A stretch of DNA of 64,000 nucleotides from Legionella bononiensis (GTDB lineage: Bacteria; Pseudomonadota; Gammaproteobacteria; Legionellales; Legionellaceae), in the NCBI RefSeq assembly GCF_016786215.1, contig NZ_JADOBG010000001.1, forward strand, positions 144,386-208,385. Direction: 5' to 3'. A program made the position numbers and the translations under genes. Of the stretch, positions 56,357 to 64,000 are shown piece after piece. Within the stretch, counting starts at the first letter, position 1. Each line of letters begins with the position of its first letter. A model generated the notes under the pieces. The model was not told where the DNA came from. It was given only the letters and a program-made list of their open reading frames with translations, and searched no databases.

Positions 56357-57078
56357 CAACATTTGTAAAACTTACTTTAAGTAATAATGAAGTGAACCGT
56401 CTGTTTACTCGCGAGCTAAAAAATGGGGTGAATTTTTACAAAAAGCTCATGAATAAGGTAGCGAGTTTAATCAAGTTCTGTCAGGAGCAGCGTGTTTATG
56501 CGCTCTTAAGCCTTTATCAAATGAATGAAGCCGTTAATACCACCATCCAAAAATTTTATGATGACATTGATACATTCGAAGGGGTGTTGGAGAAGAAAAA
56601 GCATTTGGCTGGAAAAAAAATCACCTACCAACCCGTGCACTTTCCTGAAGTACGCTTTGATAGTGCGCTAGCCAGTAGTCTGGTTGAACTTTTTGAAGTG
56701 TACGACCACTTCATCTCTCTTCTTAAAACCTTAAGAACAGCAGGATGCTTTACCAATGATGATGATTACTTTAATAACCTAAGACGCGCTTTCAAAGAGG
56801 TGAATCGTCTTTTAAGTACGCTTTTATTAAGCTCAGTTAAAGAGCTGCCCTCGATTACACTCGATGAGGCAATTCATCAGAAAGAGCCCTATCAACTCCA
56901 TACAAAACACCATGGTGAAATGGATTACTCCCTCCTTTATAAGGCACTTACCTCCAATGTGGCACCAAGGCTTGAAGAAAAACTAAGGCAACCGCTGCTG
57001 TCTTGTTTAAACAAAAGACTAGAACAGGATAGCAAGCCTTTGAGTAGCCACCACTCCGAAGAAAGGGGCGCTGCATGA
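56353..57078 (+). CDS. Conjugative element protein, PFL_4669-like
   Basis: 241 residues, mostly helical, no signal. The middle (YQPVHFPEVRFDSALASSLVELFEVYDHFISLLK) and its position directly before topB agree with TIGR03761. Function unknown; probably acts with topoisomerase III in DNA processing before transfer. Overlaps both neighbours by 4 bases. Confidence 0.6.
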   Translation: MTTFVKLTLSNNEVNRLFTRELKNGVNFYKKLMNKVASLIKFCQEQRVYALLSLYQMNEAVNTTIQKFYDDIDTFEGVLEKKKHLAGKKITYQPVHFPEVRFDSALASSLVELFEVYDHFISLLKTLRTAGCFTNDDDYFNNLRRAFKEVNRLLSTLLLSSVKELPSITLDEAIHQKEPYQLHTKHHGEMDYSLLYKALTSNVAPRLEEKLRQPLLSCLNKRLEQDSKPLSSHHSEERGAA

Positions 57079-59084
57079 AATTATATATTTGCGAAAAACC
57101 TTCTCAAGCCAAAGACATTGCTGCGGTTCTTGGAGCTAAGATTAAAACTCAATCCTGTTTTGAAGGGCAGGGCATTGCAGTCACCTGGTGTATTGGTCAT
57201 TTACTGGAACTAATGCCACCCGATCACTATTGCGAACACATAAAACCTTGGAGGATGGAAATTTTACCTATTGTTCCAAAGAATTGGGTTTTAAAGCCAC
57301 AAGAAAAAACCAAAAAACAACTCAAAGCCATTGAACAGTTATTAAAAAAAGCAACCTCGGTGGTGATTGCTACGGATGCTGACCGCGAAGGCGATGTGAT
57401 TGGCCGTGAAGTGTTGGATTACTGTAATTATAAAGGTCCTGTTGAGCGATTATGGTTGTCTGCCCTGGATGAGTCTTCTATTAAAAAAGCACTGAATTCT
57501 ATTCGTCCAGGCAGCTCCACCGAATCGCTCTATCAAGCAGGACTTGGCAGAGCCCGCGCCGATTGGTTGATTGGCATGAATTTAACGATGGCTGTGAGCA
57601 GCTTATTCAGTGTTCCTGGGCAGGGTGTTTTATCTGTAGGGCGGGTACAAACGCCTACTTTGAAATTGGTTGTGGATAGGGACATTGAAATTGAACACTT
57701 TAAATCTAAGGATTATTATGTTTTAAAAGCTCAATGTGCCTCGATAAGTCAAGAGTTGTTCTGGACTACCTGGGTAATGCCTGAAGAGGTTACTGATGAG
57801 GAAGGACGATGCATTAATCAATCTCTGATTGATGAGGTGGTACTTCAAATACAAGGCCAACAGGGAACTATTAACGAATTTAAGGAAACGCGAAAAAATG
57901 AGGCACCTCCCTTATGCCTGTCCTTATCCGCCTTACAGCAAATCGCCTCGGCAAAACTTGGATTCAGTGCCAAACAAACCCTGGATGTAGCTCAATCTTT
58001 GTATGAGCAGCATAAGGCGACCACCTACCCGCGAACCGATTGCGGTTATCTACCCGAAAGTCAATTTGCAGAAGCAAGCATCGTATTAAAAGCGCTGGGA
58101 CGGGTAGATAAAGAAATTGAACCCTTACTGTCTCAATGTCCGCAGACGTTCCAATCAAGGGTATGGAACGATAAAAAAATCACGGCTCATCATGGCATCA
58201 TCCCAACAGCAAACACTCAGGTAATCCTCCACTGTATGTCACAGCCTGAGCGTCAGCTCTACCACATCATTCGTGCCTTTTATCTGGCACAATTTCTTGG
58301 TGATTATGAATACCTACAAAGAAGTGTTGTGCTTGATATCAGGGGACATTTCTTTAAAGGTTCAAGTGCTACAGCTTTAGTATTAGGTTGGAAAAACGCG
58401 ATTAAAGAGAAGGAAGCTCAAGAAGAACCAGAAGGCTCTCCTCAGGAACATTTAGGCAACATTCCCCAATTAATCAAAGGACAACCGGTGGCAGTCAATA
58501 GTTGCCAAGTGGATAAACGAAAAACCAATCCACCCGCACGATTTACAGAAGGAACCTTAATCACTGCGATGAAGTCCATTGCCAAATACGTGGACAATCC
58601 TCAGCTTAAAAAAATTCTAAAAGAAACAGCAGGCATTGGCACGGAAGCCACCCGTGCCAATATTTTAGAAACCTTGATCAGTAGAGAATACCTCAAACGC
58701 CAGGGCAAGCAACTCATCTCCACACAAAAAGGGCGCGGCCTTATCCAGAAATTACCACCCAGCATTACTAATCCTGCAACCACCGCACTTTGGGAGCAAG
58801 TATTGGATGGTATTGCCAATGGGGTGAGCGGGATCACCGATTTTCTTGATGATCAGAGTGACACGCTCACCGGCATGCTAGAGCAATTAGTACACCTCGC
58901 ACCCGCTTATAAAAATCCCTGTGAATTAAGTCAATTTTCCTGCCCAGAGTGTCAAAACACCCTGTACAGAAGGGAGGGTAAAAAAGGGTTTTGGTGGGGA
59001 TGTTCGGGATTTCCTAAATGTAAAACCACCTTTTTAGATAATAAAGGAGCACCACGAATCACGGGTTTGCCAAGTCATCTTTAA
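57075..59084 (+). CDS. topB: DNA topoisomerase III
   Basis: 669 residues. Toprim motif ATDADREGD (about 98-106), active-site Tyr in TTYPRTDCGYL (about 318) and a C-terminal zinc ribbon CPECQNTLYRREGKKGFWWGC (cited in parts: CPEC and GCSGFPKC). It is the TopB found in ICE-type conjugation clusters. It relaxes or decatenates DNA around transfer or replication. Confidence 0.92.
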   Translation: MKLYICEKPSQAKDIAAVLGAKIKTQSCFEGQGIAVTWCIGHLLELMPPDHYCEHIKPWRMEILPIVPKNWVLKPQEKTKKQLKAIEQLLKKATSVVIATDADREGDVIGREVLDYCNYKGPVERLWLSALDESSIKKALNSIRPGSSTESLYQAGLGRARADWLIGMNLTMAVSSLFSVPGQGVLSVGRVQTPTLKLVVDRDIEIEHFKSKDYYVLKAQCASISQELFWTTWVMPEEVTDEEGRCINQSLIDEVVLQIQGQQGTINEFKETRKNEAPPLCLSLSALQQIASAKLGFSAKQTLDVAQSLYEQHKATTYPRTDCGYLPESQFAEASIVLKALGRVDKEIEPLLSQCPQTFQSRVWNDKKITAHHGIIPTANTQVILHCMSQPERQLYHIIRAFYLAQFLGDYEYLQRSVVLDIRGHFFKGSSATALVLGWKNAIKEKEAQEEPEGSPQEHLGNIPQLIKGQPVAVNSCQVDKRKTNPPARFTEGTLITAMKSIAKYVDNPQLKKILKETAGIGTEATRANILETLISREYLKRQGKQLISTQKGRGLIQKLPPSITNPATTALWEQVLDGIANGVSGITDFLDDQSDTLTGMLEQLVHLAPAYKNPCELSQFSCPECQNTLYRREGKKGFWWGCSGFPKCKTTFLDNKGAPRITGLPSHL

Positions 59085-59093
59085 TGATGACTT
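59072..59093. terminator. Weak terminator-like hairpin after topB
   Basis: Perfect 8-base stem AAGTCATC/GATGACTT with a 6-base loop overlapping the topB stop, but no T tract follows. It may end or stabilise the transfer transcript. Confidence 0.35.
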
Positions 59094-59184
59094 ATCGCAG
59101 AACAAAGAGAACAACGCACTATACACAGGACGAAACTATTTAAAGATGATGAATGACCAATTTTATGCAAGAGGAAGGAACAAT

Positions 59185-59913
59185 ATGGCTACAAAAAAAT
59201 TGATTGCGACTGGAGTGTTGATTTATGTGTTAAGTATTAATGCATGGTGTAGTCCGGCATCCACGGAGTATGTAAAAGCATCAATAGATGCATTGCGCAG
59301 TGAGCTTAATGCTGAGATTAGAGCACTCAATACTGGGGTAGGTTCAGTTCAAAAACAAGTCAATGAACTGCCCATTATCACCCATCAAATTGGTGAAGTG
59401 TTTCAAGGCGGCATGGTATTTTGGGTCGATGCCAGTCGGCAACACGGATTAATGGTTTCTCTTACTGATTTGAATGAAGGCGCGGGCATTGAATGGCGTA
59501 ATGGGGAGGGAGGGGACAGAACGGTTAATTCTCAAGCTAAAGGATTTGGGGCGGGAGAACATAATACTCGGCTCATCGTTGCCGAACAAACCGTTGATCA
59601 GCAAGAAGGTCGGTTTGCAGCACTCCTTGCTGCTAATTTCCAGATTTCAGCCAACGGAATAACCCCTTGTCCTGACACAATAACTGCGACTGCAGCCTGC
59701 TATGGAGGTTGGTACTTGCCCTCAGTCTATGAGCTTGTGGCCTTGCATCACAATTTAAAATGGATGGGATTAGGTCAATTGGCTGATGAACCCTATTGGA
59801 GTTCAACAGAAAACAATACCACTCAAGCCTGGCTTGTGGATTTTAGTAGTGGTGAGCCAAGCACCCATGAAAAATCAACACCCGCACACGTTCGTGCCAT
59901 CCATGCATTCTAA
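59185..59913 (+). CDS. Secreted DUF1566/Lcl-CTD protein
   Basis: 242 residues, signal peptide (GVLIYVLSINAWC), a short coiled coil (SIDALRSELNAEIRALN) and a DUF1566-like C-terminal domain (GGMVFWVDASRQHGLMVS, GGWYLPSVYELVAL, YWSSTE, HVRAIHAF). The same domain ends the next gene, so the two are paralogues. Here the collagen-like part is missing. In Legionella Lcl this domain trimerises and binds glycosaminoglycans. AGGAAGGA precedes the ATG. Confidence 0.78.
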   Translation: MATKKLIATGVLIYVLSINAWCSPASTEYVKASIDALRSELNAEIRALNTGVGSVQKQVNELPIITHQIGEVFQGGMVFWVDASRQHGLMVSLTDLNEGAGIEWRNGEGGDRTVNSQAKGFGAGEHNTRLIVAEQTVDQQEGRFAALLAANFQISANGITPCPDTITATAACYGGWYLPSVYELVALHHNLKWMGLGQLADEPYWSSTENNTTQAWLVDFSSGEPSTHEKSTPAHVRAIHAF

Positions 59914-59925
59914 TAAATGAGAACT

Positions 59926-61047
59926 ATGATGAAAAAAATATTAAGTATTGCATTGCTGTTGACCAGTATAAGCGTCCAAGCTGGCGGTAGTGAAAAACAA
60001 ATTTGGGAAGCCATCACTCTTTTGATGAAACAAGTGAACGAACTAAAAATCGAGTTGAATCAGATTCCTGAAGGGAAACAAGGTATTCCAGGAGAGAAGG
60101 GTACACCAGGTTCTCAAGGCCCACAAGGTATTCCAGGAGAGAAGGGTATACCAGGTTCTCAAGGCCCACAAGGTATTCCAGGAGAGAAGGGTGCACCAGG
60201 TTCTCAAGGCCCACAAGGTATTCCAGGAGAGAAGGGCACACCAGGCTCTCAAGGCTCACAAGGTATTCCAGGAGAGAAGGGTACACCAGGTTCTCAAGGC
60301 CCTCAAGGTATTCCAGGAGAGAAGGGCACACCAGGTTCTCAAGGCTCACAAGGTATTGCAGGAGAGAAGGGCACACCAGGTTCTCAAGGCTCACAAGGTA
60401 TTCCGGGACCTCAAGGGCCAATTGGTGCAGAAGGACCGCGTGGACTTCCTGGAACCTACACAGCAGGAGATGGCATCACGATTGAAGGGGATGTGATTAA
60501 AATGACTCGAATATCCCATCAAATTGGCGAAGAATATCGTGGAGGACTGGTATTTTATGTGGATGAAAGTGGACAGCACGGTTTGATTGCCAGCAAGATT
60601 GACGTCAACGGACAAGGCATTCAATGGCGTAACGGGGCTTCGGGAAACAAAATTACCAATGCAAAAGGTGATGGCATTGGGGCAGGTGAAAGTAATACTC
60701 GGGGAATCATCGCTGCGCAGACAATTGATAATCAAAGCGGTGTTTTTGCAGCCTTACAGGCCGCTAATTTCCAAGTGCTTGAGGATGGGGTAACGCCGTG
60801 CAAAACACCAATTGCTGTAGGCAACATCTGTTATGGTGGTTGGTATCTTCCCTCCGCATTTGAGTTGCAATTACTGCACACCAATTTGCATCTTTCAAAT
60901 TTATCGTCTTTTGCCCCTGAATTTTATTGGAGCTCTACTGAGGCCAGCGTGGCCAATGCCTGGCTGCAAAATTTTTCCACAGGAGAAATAATCGCCAGCA
61001 GCAAATCAAACACTATTGGGCGCGTGCGTGCCATCAGTCGTTTTTAA
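59926..61047 (+). CDS. Collagen-like adhesin, Lcl-type
   Basis: 373 residues: signal peptide (ILSIALLLTSISVQAGG), coiled coil (about 20-45), a collagen-like Gly-X-Y region of about 43 triplets (near 48-180) and a DUF1566/Lcl-type C-terminal domain (GGLVFYVDESGQHGL, CYGGWYLPSAFELQLL, FYWSSTE). This is the domain layout of Legionella Lcl, a trimeric surface adhesin for host glycans and biofilm. Start may be 59917, 59926 or 59929. It may share a transcript with the beta-barrel gene that follows. Confidence 0.82.
   Translation: MMKKILSIALLLTSISVQAGGSEKQIWEAITLLMKQVNELKIELNQIPEGKQGIPGEKGTPGSQGPQGIPGEKGIPGSQGPQGIPGEKGAPGSQGPQGIPGEKGTPGSQGSQGIPGEKGTPGSQGPQGIPGEKGTPGSQGSQGIAGEKGTPGSQGSQGIPGPQGPIGAEGPRGLPGTYTAGDGITIEGDVIKMTRISHQIGEEYRGGLVFYVDESGQHGLIASKIDVNGQGIQWRNGASGNKITNAKGDGIGAGESNTRGIIAAQTIDNQSGVFAALQAANFQVLEDGVTPCKTPIAVGNICYGGWYLPSAFELQLLHTNLHLSNLSSFAPEFYWSSTEASVANAWLQNFSTGEIIASSKSNTIGRVRAISRF
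60082..60396 (+). repeat. Seven 45-bp tandem repeats in the collagen region
   Basis: Seven copies of a 45-base unit coding GIPGEKGTPGSQGPQ with few changes (Thr to Ile or Ala; Pro to Ser; Pro to Ala in the last copy). The third bases are nearly uniform, so the array expanded recently and should vary in copy number between strains. Confidence 0.95.
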
Positions 61048-61080
61048 CCTCTAATTATGAGAAATACTAAGGAACTTATC

Positions 61081-61710
61081 ATGAAACAAAAAATAATACT
61101 GTTACTCACCTTAATGAATATAACCGGACTTACTTACGCCTATAATGAAACTAATTTTAAACCATGGACAGTCAATGCTGCCTTTGGTATGGGACATACT
61201 CCTGACATGACCAATAATGACGGCCAATCAGCTGTGGGTCGGTTCAGTTTAGGGCGTACTTTATTCACCAACCCTTATTGGCAAGCAGATATTGAAGCTG
61301 GCATTCAAAGTGGAAATACCCAGCGGCTTGCCTTGTCCAAAGAGTCTATTGATGTATTAGGAGGTGTTCCAATATCTGCTCAGATTAAACCCTTACTGGA
61401 TGTACTCATTGGCTTAGAAACCGAGCCGATGGGTGGTTTCCCATTGATTGCCTGGATGAAGGGAGGGGTTGCTTTTCGACAACTTCAAGTAGACCGTGTT
61501 GAGGTCAATGATGTGCAGGCCTATTCTCCTGAAATTCAGGCCGGCTTTGGCTATCGAATTAATCAACAAGCCACCATCACTATAGGTTATCAAACCATCT
61601 GGGGTAAAAAACCCGAACTAACTGTCTCCCCTGAAACTGAGACTGGAGTGTTGCACCACATCCCAGCACAACAGGCAGTATTGATTGGTTGTTCGTTTAA
61701 TTTCTTTTAA
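61081..61710 (+). CDS. Outer-membrane beta-barrel protein
   Basis: 209 residues, signal peptide (LLLTLMNITGLTYA) and alternating beta strands ending in IGCSFNFF with a terminal Phe, as expected for a barrel of the OmpA/OmpW-like size. AAGGA lies 10 bases before the ATG. It follows the collagen-like gene and could be a partner in the surface locus. Specific family not clear. Confidence 0.65.
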   Translation: MKQKIILLLTLMNITGLTYAYNETNFKPWTVNAAFGMGHTPDMTNNDGQSAVGRFSLGRTLFTNPYWQADIEAGIQSGNTQRLALSKESIDVLGGVPISAQIKPLLDVLIGLETEPMGGFPLIAWMKGGVAFRQLQVDRVEVNDVQAYSPEIQAGFGYRINQQATITIGYQTIWGKKPELTVSPETETGVLHHIPAQQAVLIGCSFNFF

Positions 61711-61785
61711 TGGGAGCTAAATAAGCTTGCAACAGACCTACAAAACCAATTATGTTAATCACGTTATTTGAAACAAGGAAATTAA

Positions 61786-62022
61786 ATGAATATTGAAGGT
61801 TTGATCTATGGAATATACCGGCTGATTACCGAGCCTGCACTTGCAATACTATCCACTTTAGGATTTCTATTTGTAGGATATCATTTAAAGAAACCACCTG
61901 CGGAAGGTGATTTGCTAAAGGGTTTGTATCCTCTTATTGAAACAGCTGGAAACGTGTGTCTTTTTGCAGGATTTTCTATCTTTATGTTTTTTGTAATTCT
62001 AAAAATCGTACAAAATCGCTAA
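61786..62022 (+). CDS. Small two-TM membrane protein (78 aa)
   Basis: Two hydrophobic segments (about 10-30 and 53-73) with a short polar loop HLKKPPAEGDLLKG. AAGGAA precedes the ATG. No function known. Confidence 0.55.
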   Translation: MNIEGLIYGIYRLITEPALAILSTLGFLFVGYHLKKPPAEGDLLKGLYPLIETAGNVCLFAGFSIFMFFVILKIVQNR

Positions 62023-62099
62023 TATCCTTCCCAAGGATGGATAAGCATTCTTTATTGAAAAAATTGAAAAAAAACCACATTATGTTGATATAAAAAGAA

Positions 62100-62275
62100 T
62101 GCTAGCGCAAAAAACTTCTGCGCTTTGAGCAATGAAGTGCCATTATGTTGTTAGTGAGTGTATGAACAGGATAGCCATGCTATGCACTCATCCACTAAGG
62201 TACCAGCCCAAGAGCGGTTATAAAGCGATCCCAGTTTAATTTATTAAGAACCCTGATATTCAGGGTTTTTTATTT
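62100..62275 (+). ncRNA. Candidate structured RNA with terminator
   Basis: A promoter-like TTGAAA (62064) and GATATA (62087) spaced by 17 bases precede a gene-free stretch that folds well: a hairpin AGCGCA/TGCGCT (62104-62124), a long stem-loop TTAGTGAGTG... with complementary CACTC and CACTAA (62151-62198), and a terminator at 62249-62275. No ORF with a ribosome site was seen. Function unknown. Confidence 0.45.
62249..62275 (+). terminator. Rho-independent terminator
   Basis: Stem AACCCTGA/TCAGGGTT with a 3-base loop, followed by TTTTATTTT. A standard terminator on the plus strand. Confidence 0.85.
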
Positions 62276-62450
62276 TGGTGGTAACTTAATTTTTTTTTTC
62301 GTATGAGCAGCTCAGCTTAGCGTACGTTTCCGTTGGGCTTCAACCCCATGACCCTTGCTTTATTTTCTTATCTAATATTACTCATTAAGGAAACTATCAT
62401 TGGTTAAGCGTATAATATCAATTATTTTTATAGGTTTTAACAGGATATAA
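62276..62450. other. Promoter region before yhcG-type gene
   Basis: No gene seen. The A+T-rich end (near 62400-62445) may hold the promoter of the YhcG-type gene. Confidence 0.35.
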
Positions 62451-63575
62451 ATGAGCAATAAAAACCAGATTCAAAAGCAGCCAACGAATTTTACTGATCT
62501 CATAAAAATAATAAATGATACTCATAATCAGTTATCTTCCCAAGCTAAGAAAGCAGTTAATACATATCTCACTATTAGAAATTGGCTAATTGGTTATTAT
62601 ATTTCTGAATATGAGCTTAAAGGAGATGATCGCGCTAATTATGGAGATAAATTATTAAAAGAGCTTTCTTTAAATCTTGCTAGACTCCAAGTCAGCAATT
62701 GCAATAAAAGACAACTTTATGATTACATTAATTTTTATCGTACCTATACTCAAATTGCGCCTACAGTGTCGGCACAATTCAATGAAAAACTTACTGGTTT
62801 TCTTGTATCTGATGAAAAAGTGCCTACGGTGTCGGCACAATTCAAAGTTTCATCTAGTGAGCTTTTGAATAACATTTCGTATAGCATGTTTAAGATGCTA
62901 GTAGAAATAAAGGATGAGCAAAAAAGGAACTTCTATGAACTAGAATGTATTAAGGGAAACTGGTCCGTTCGCGAGTTAAAAAGGCAAATAGATAGCCTTT
63001 ACTATGAAAGATTAGGCCTTTCCATTGATAAAAAAGAATTAGTTAAGCTAACAAAAGAAAAAGCAGAGATTCAGAGTAAGCCTTTAGATATTAGGGATCC
63101 CTATATATTTGAATTTTTAGGATTAACGCCAAAAGAAGTCATGAGTGAGTCACATTTAGAGGAACAATTAATTTCTAAAATAGAGGAATTTCTTTTAGAG
63201 CTGGGTCATGGATTTTGTTTTGAAGCACGCCAAAAAAGAATTCTTATAGGTGGAGAGCATTTCTTTGTAGATTTAGTTTTTTATAATCGGATTCTTAAAT
63301 GCCATGTATTGGTTGAATTAAAGCTTGAGAAGTTTACTCATGAAAACATAGGACAACTTAATACTTATGTGAATTGGTACAAGAAAAATATAATGATGGA
63401 AGGGGACAATCCTCCCGTAGGAATTTTGTTATGTACAGATAAAAATCATGCCTTAGCAGAATATGCTCTTGCTGGCATGGACAATAACTTATTCGTGTCT
63501 AAATATATGTTAGAGCTACCGAAGAAAGAGGATATGCAAAAGATCATAGAGGAAGAACTTAATTTCAATAAGTAA
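62451..63575 (+). CDS. YhcG/DUF1016 PD-(D/E)XK nuclease family protein
   Basis: 374 residues. The N-terminal DUF1016 helical domain (LSSQAKKAVNTYLTIRNWLIGYYI, YGDKLLKELSLNLA) is followed by a C-terminal PD-(D/E)XK fold with VDLVFYNRILKCHVLVELKL as the catalytic D...ExK pattern. Family members occur in mobile elements and defence islands and may act on recombination intermediates or phage DNA. An in-frame PTVSAQF motif is repeated. AGGATAT lies before the ATG. Confidence 0.82.
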   Translation: MSNKNQIQKQPTNFTDLIKIINDTHNQLSSQAKKAVNTYLTIRNWLIGYYISEYELKGDDRANYGDKLLKELSLNLARLQVSNCNKRQLYDYINFYRTYTQIAPTVSAQFNEKLTGFLVSDEKVPTVSAQFKVSSSELLNNISYSMFKMLVEIKDEQKRNFYELECIKGNWSVRELKRQIDSLYYERLGLSIDKKELVKLTKEKAEIQSKPLDIRDPYIFEFLGLTPKEVMSESHLEEQLISKIEEFLLELGHGFCFEARQKRILIGGEHFFVDLVFYNRILKCHVLVELKLEKFTHENIGQLNTYVNWYKKNIMMEGDNPPVGILLCTDKNHALAEYALAGMDNNLFVSKYMLELPKKEDMQKIIEEELNFNK

Positions 63576-63667
63576 TAACGAGAGTGTTAAATAACTGTAT
63601 CATCTCTTTTAACTTGCTGATGTATCAAACATCAAATTTTATGCTACTGAAAAATCATTGGATTCTT

Positions 63668-63913
63668 TTGTCCACATACCCACACGAAGCGTAACAAACT
63701 TCAACCTAAGTGAGGCTCTAGTGTGGGTATGTGGGCAATAAGATGACTCCTTTTAAGTGTCATGCAGGATGATTTTGCGACCAGTTCAGGCCAAGAAATC
63801 ATCCTCAGCAAGACCAATATCTCCTTTAAGGGGAGGCAAAGCATGGGGTAATTAACATGTTATTTTGCAAGAAATAACATACTACCCTTGCAGCATCATT
63901 TTAAATTGCTGCA
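63668..63913. repeat. Cluster of four hairpins
   Basis: Four inverted repeats in 246 bases: CCACATACCCACAC/GTGTGGGTATGTGG (63672-63734, 14 perfect bases, extendable outward with one G-U pair), AGGATGATTT/AAATCATCCT (63766-63805), ATGTTATTT/AAATAACAT (63857-63880) and TGCAGCA/TGCTGCA (63889-63913). No gene seen. It could be an origin of transfer, a structured RNA or an element edge; the remaining 87 bases to the window end show nothing I can support. Confidence 0.55.
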
Positions 63914-64000
63914 CCTTTTTAGCCTCTGGAAGGAGACGTTGTTCCCGGGCTTTGCCCGCTGCGTCACTGGCCTTTTACTGCAAGGGCTATCCTTGAAAAT

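Noticed and set aside
60082..60396. CRISPR-like array
   Set aside because: The 45-base units are contiguous with no spacers and code in frame for collagen-like triplets.
60014..60421. Long minus-strand open frame across the collagen repeat
   Set aside because: It is a mirror of the Gly-X-Y repeats and has the low-complexity pattern expected from reading the repeat backwards; no ribosome site.
62200..62250. tRNA-like stretch before the terminator
   Set aside because: No cloverleaf with T-arm GTTCRA and anticodon arm could be formed.
63900..64000. Possible end of a minus-strand gene entering from the right
   Set aside because: The frame ending MMLQG has an in-frame stop about 90 bases upstream and cannot be judged within the window.

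Overview
The window looks like part of a large conjugative plasmid, or a plasmid-like mobile element, of Legionella or a close relative. The support is the lvr-type region with CsrA paralogues beside an ICE-type (MPF_G / PFL_46xx) type IV secretion system, a hel/czc-like metal efflux locus, an Lcl-like collagen adhesin, and the A+T-rich codon use. A RepA-like initiator, DnaA boxes and a ParA/ParB module favour an autonomous plasmid over a purely integrated element. No integrase, relaxase, IS element, tRNA, rRNA or CRISPR array was seen.

Layout. (1) 1-10.0 kb, minus strand: heavy-metal resistance, with a partial CDF exporter, two tiny envelope proteins, a stand-alone receiver protein, an orphan HicB, a Cd/Zn P-type ATPase with a SmtB/ArsR-type regulator, and a CzcCBA-like RND exporter. 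(2) 10.1-18.5 kb: accessory cargo, with a periplasmic binding protein, small envelope proteins, a truncated patatin, an endonuclease I that has lost its catalytic core, a SemiSWEET, and a hybrid histidine kinase set between two genes of unknown function. (3) 18.5-27.8 kb: plasmid maintenance, with a divergent CsrA paralogue, a coiled-coil membrane protein (possible effector), a ribbon-helix-helix/DUF2786-like protein, a probable oriV with DnaA boxes and a large palindrome, repA, parA, two parB-type genes and a small RHH protein. (4) 27.75-35.3 kb: a very A+T-rich biosynthetic island encoding a MoeB-rhodanese E1, a polytopic membrane protein, an ATP-grasp ligase, a 42-codon ORF, a MoaD/ThiS-like protein ending in Gly-Gly, a YcaO, a TfuA and a large unknown protein. 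(5) 35.4-59.1 kb: a candidate antisense sRNA, an lvrA/lvrB/csrA-like regulatory block, traT, and a near-complete conjugation operon ending in traD and topB. (6) 59.2-64 kb: two related DUF1566/Lcl-type surface proteins (one with a collagen-like repeat), a beta-barrel protein, a candidate structured RNA, a YhcG-type nuclease and a hairpin-rich edge.

The most notable system is the island in (4). YcaO plus TfuA is the established pair for backbone thioamidation. Here it sits with a complete sulfur relay: a rhodanese persulfide, a MoeB adenylation domain and a thiocarboxylate carrier with a free Gly-Gly end. An ATP-grasp ligase, a putative exporter and a tiny ORF that may encode the substrate peptide accompany it. 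The inferred product is a thioamide- or thiocarboxylate-containing peptide or small metabolite carried on a conjugative replicon. Family assignments come from motifs read by eye; no database search was possible.
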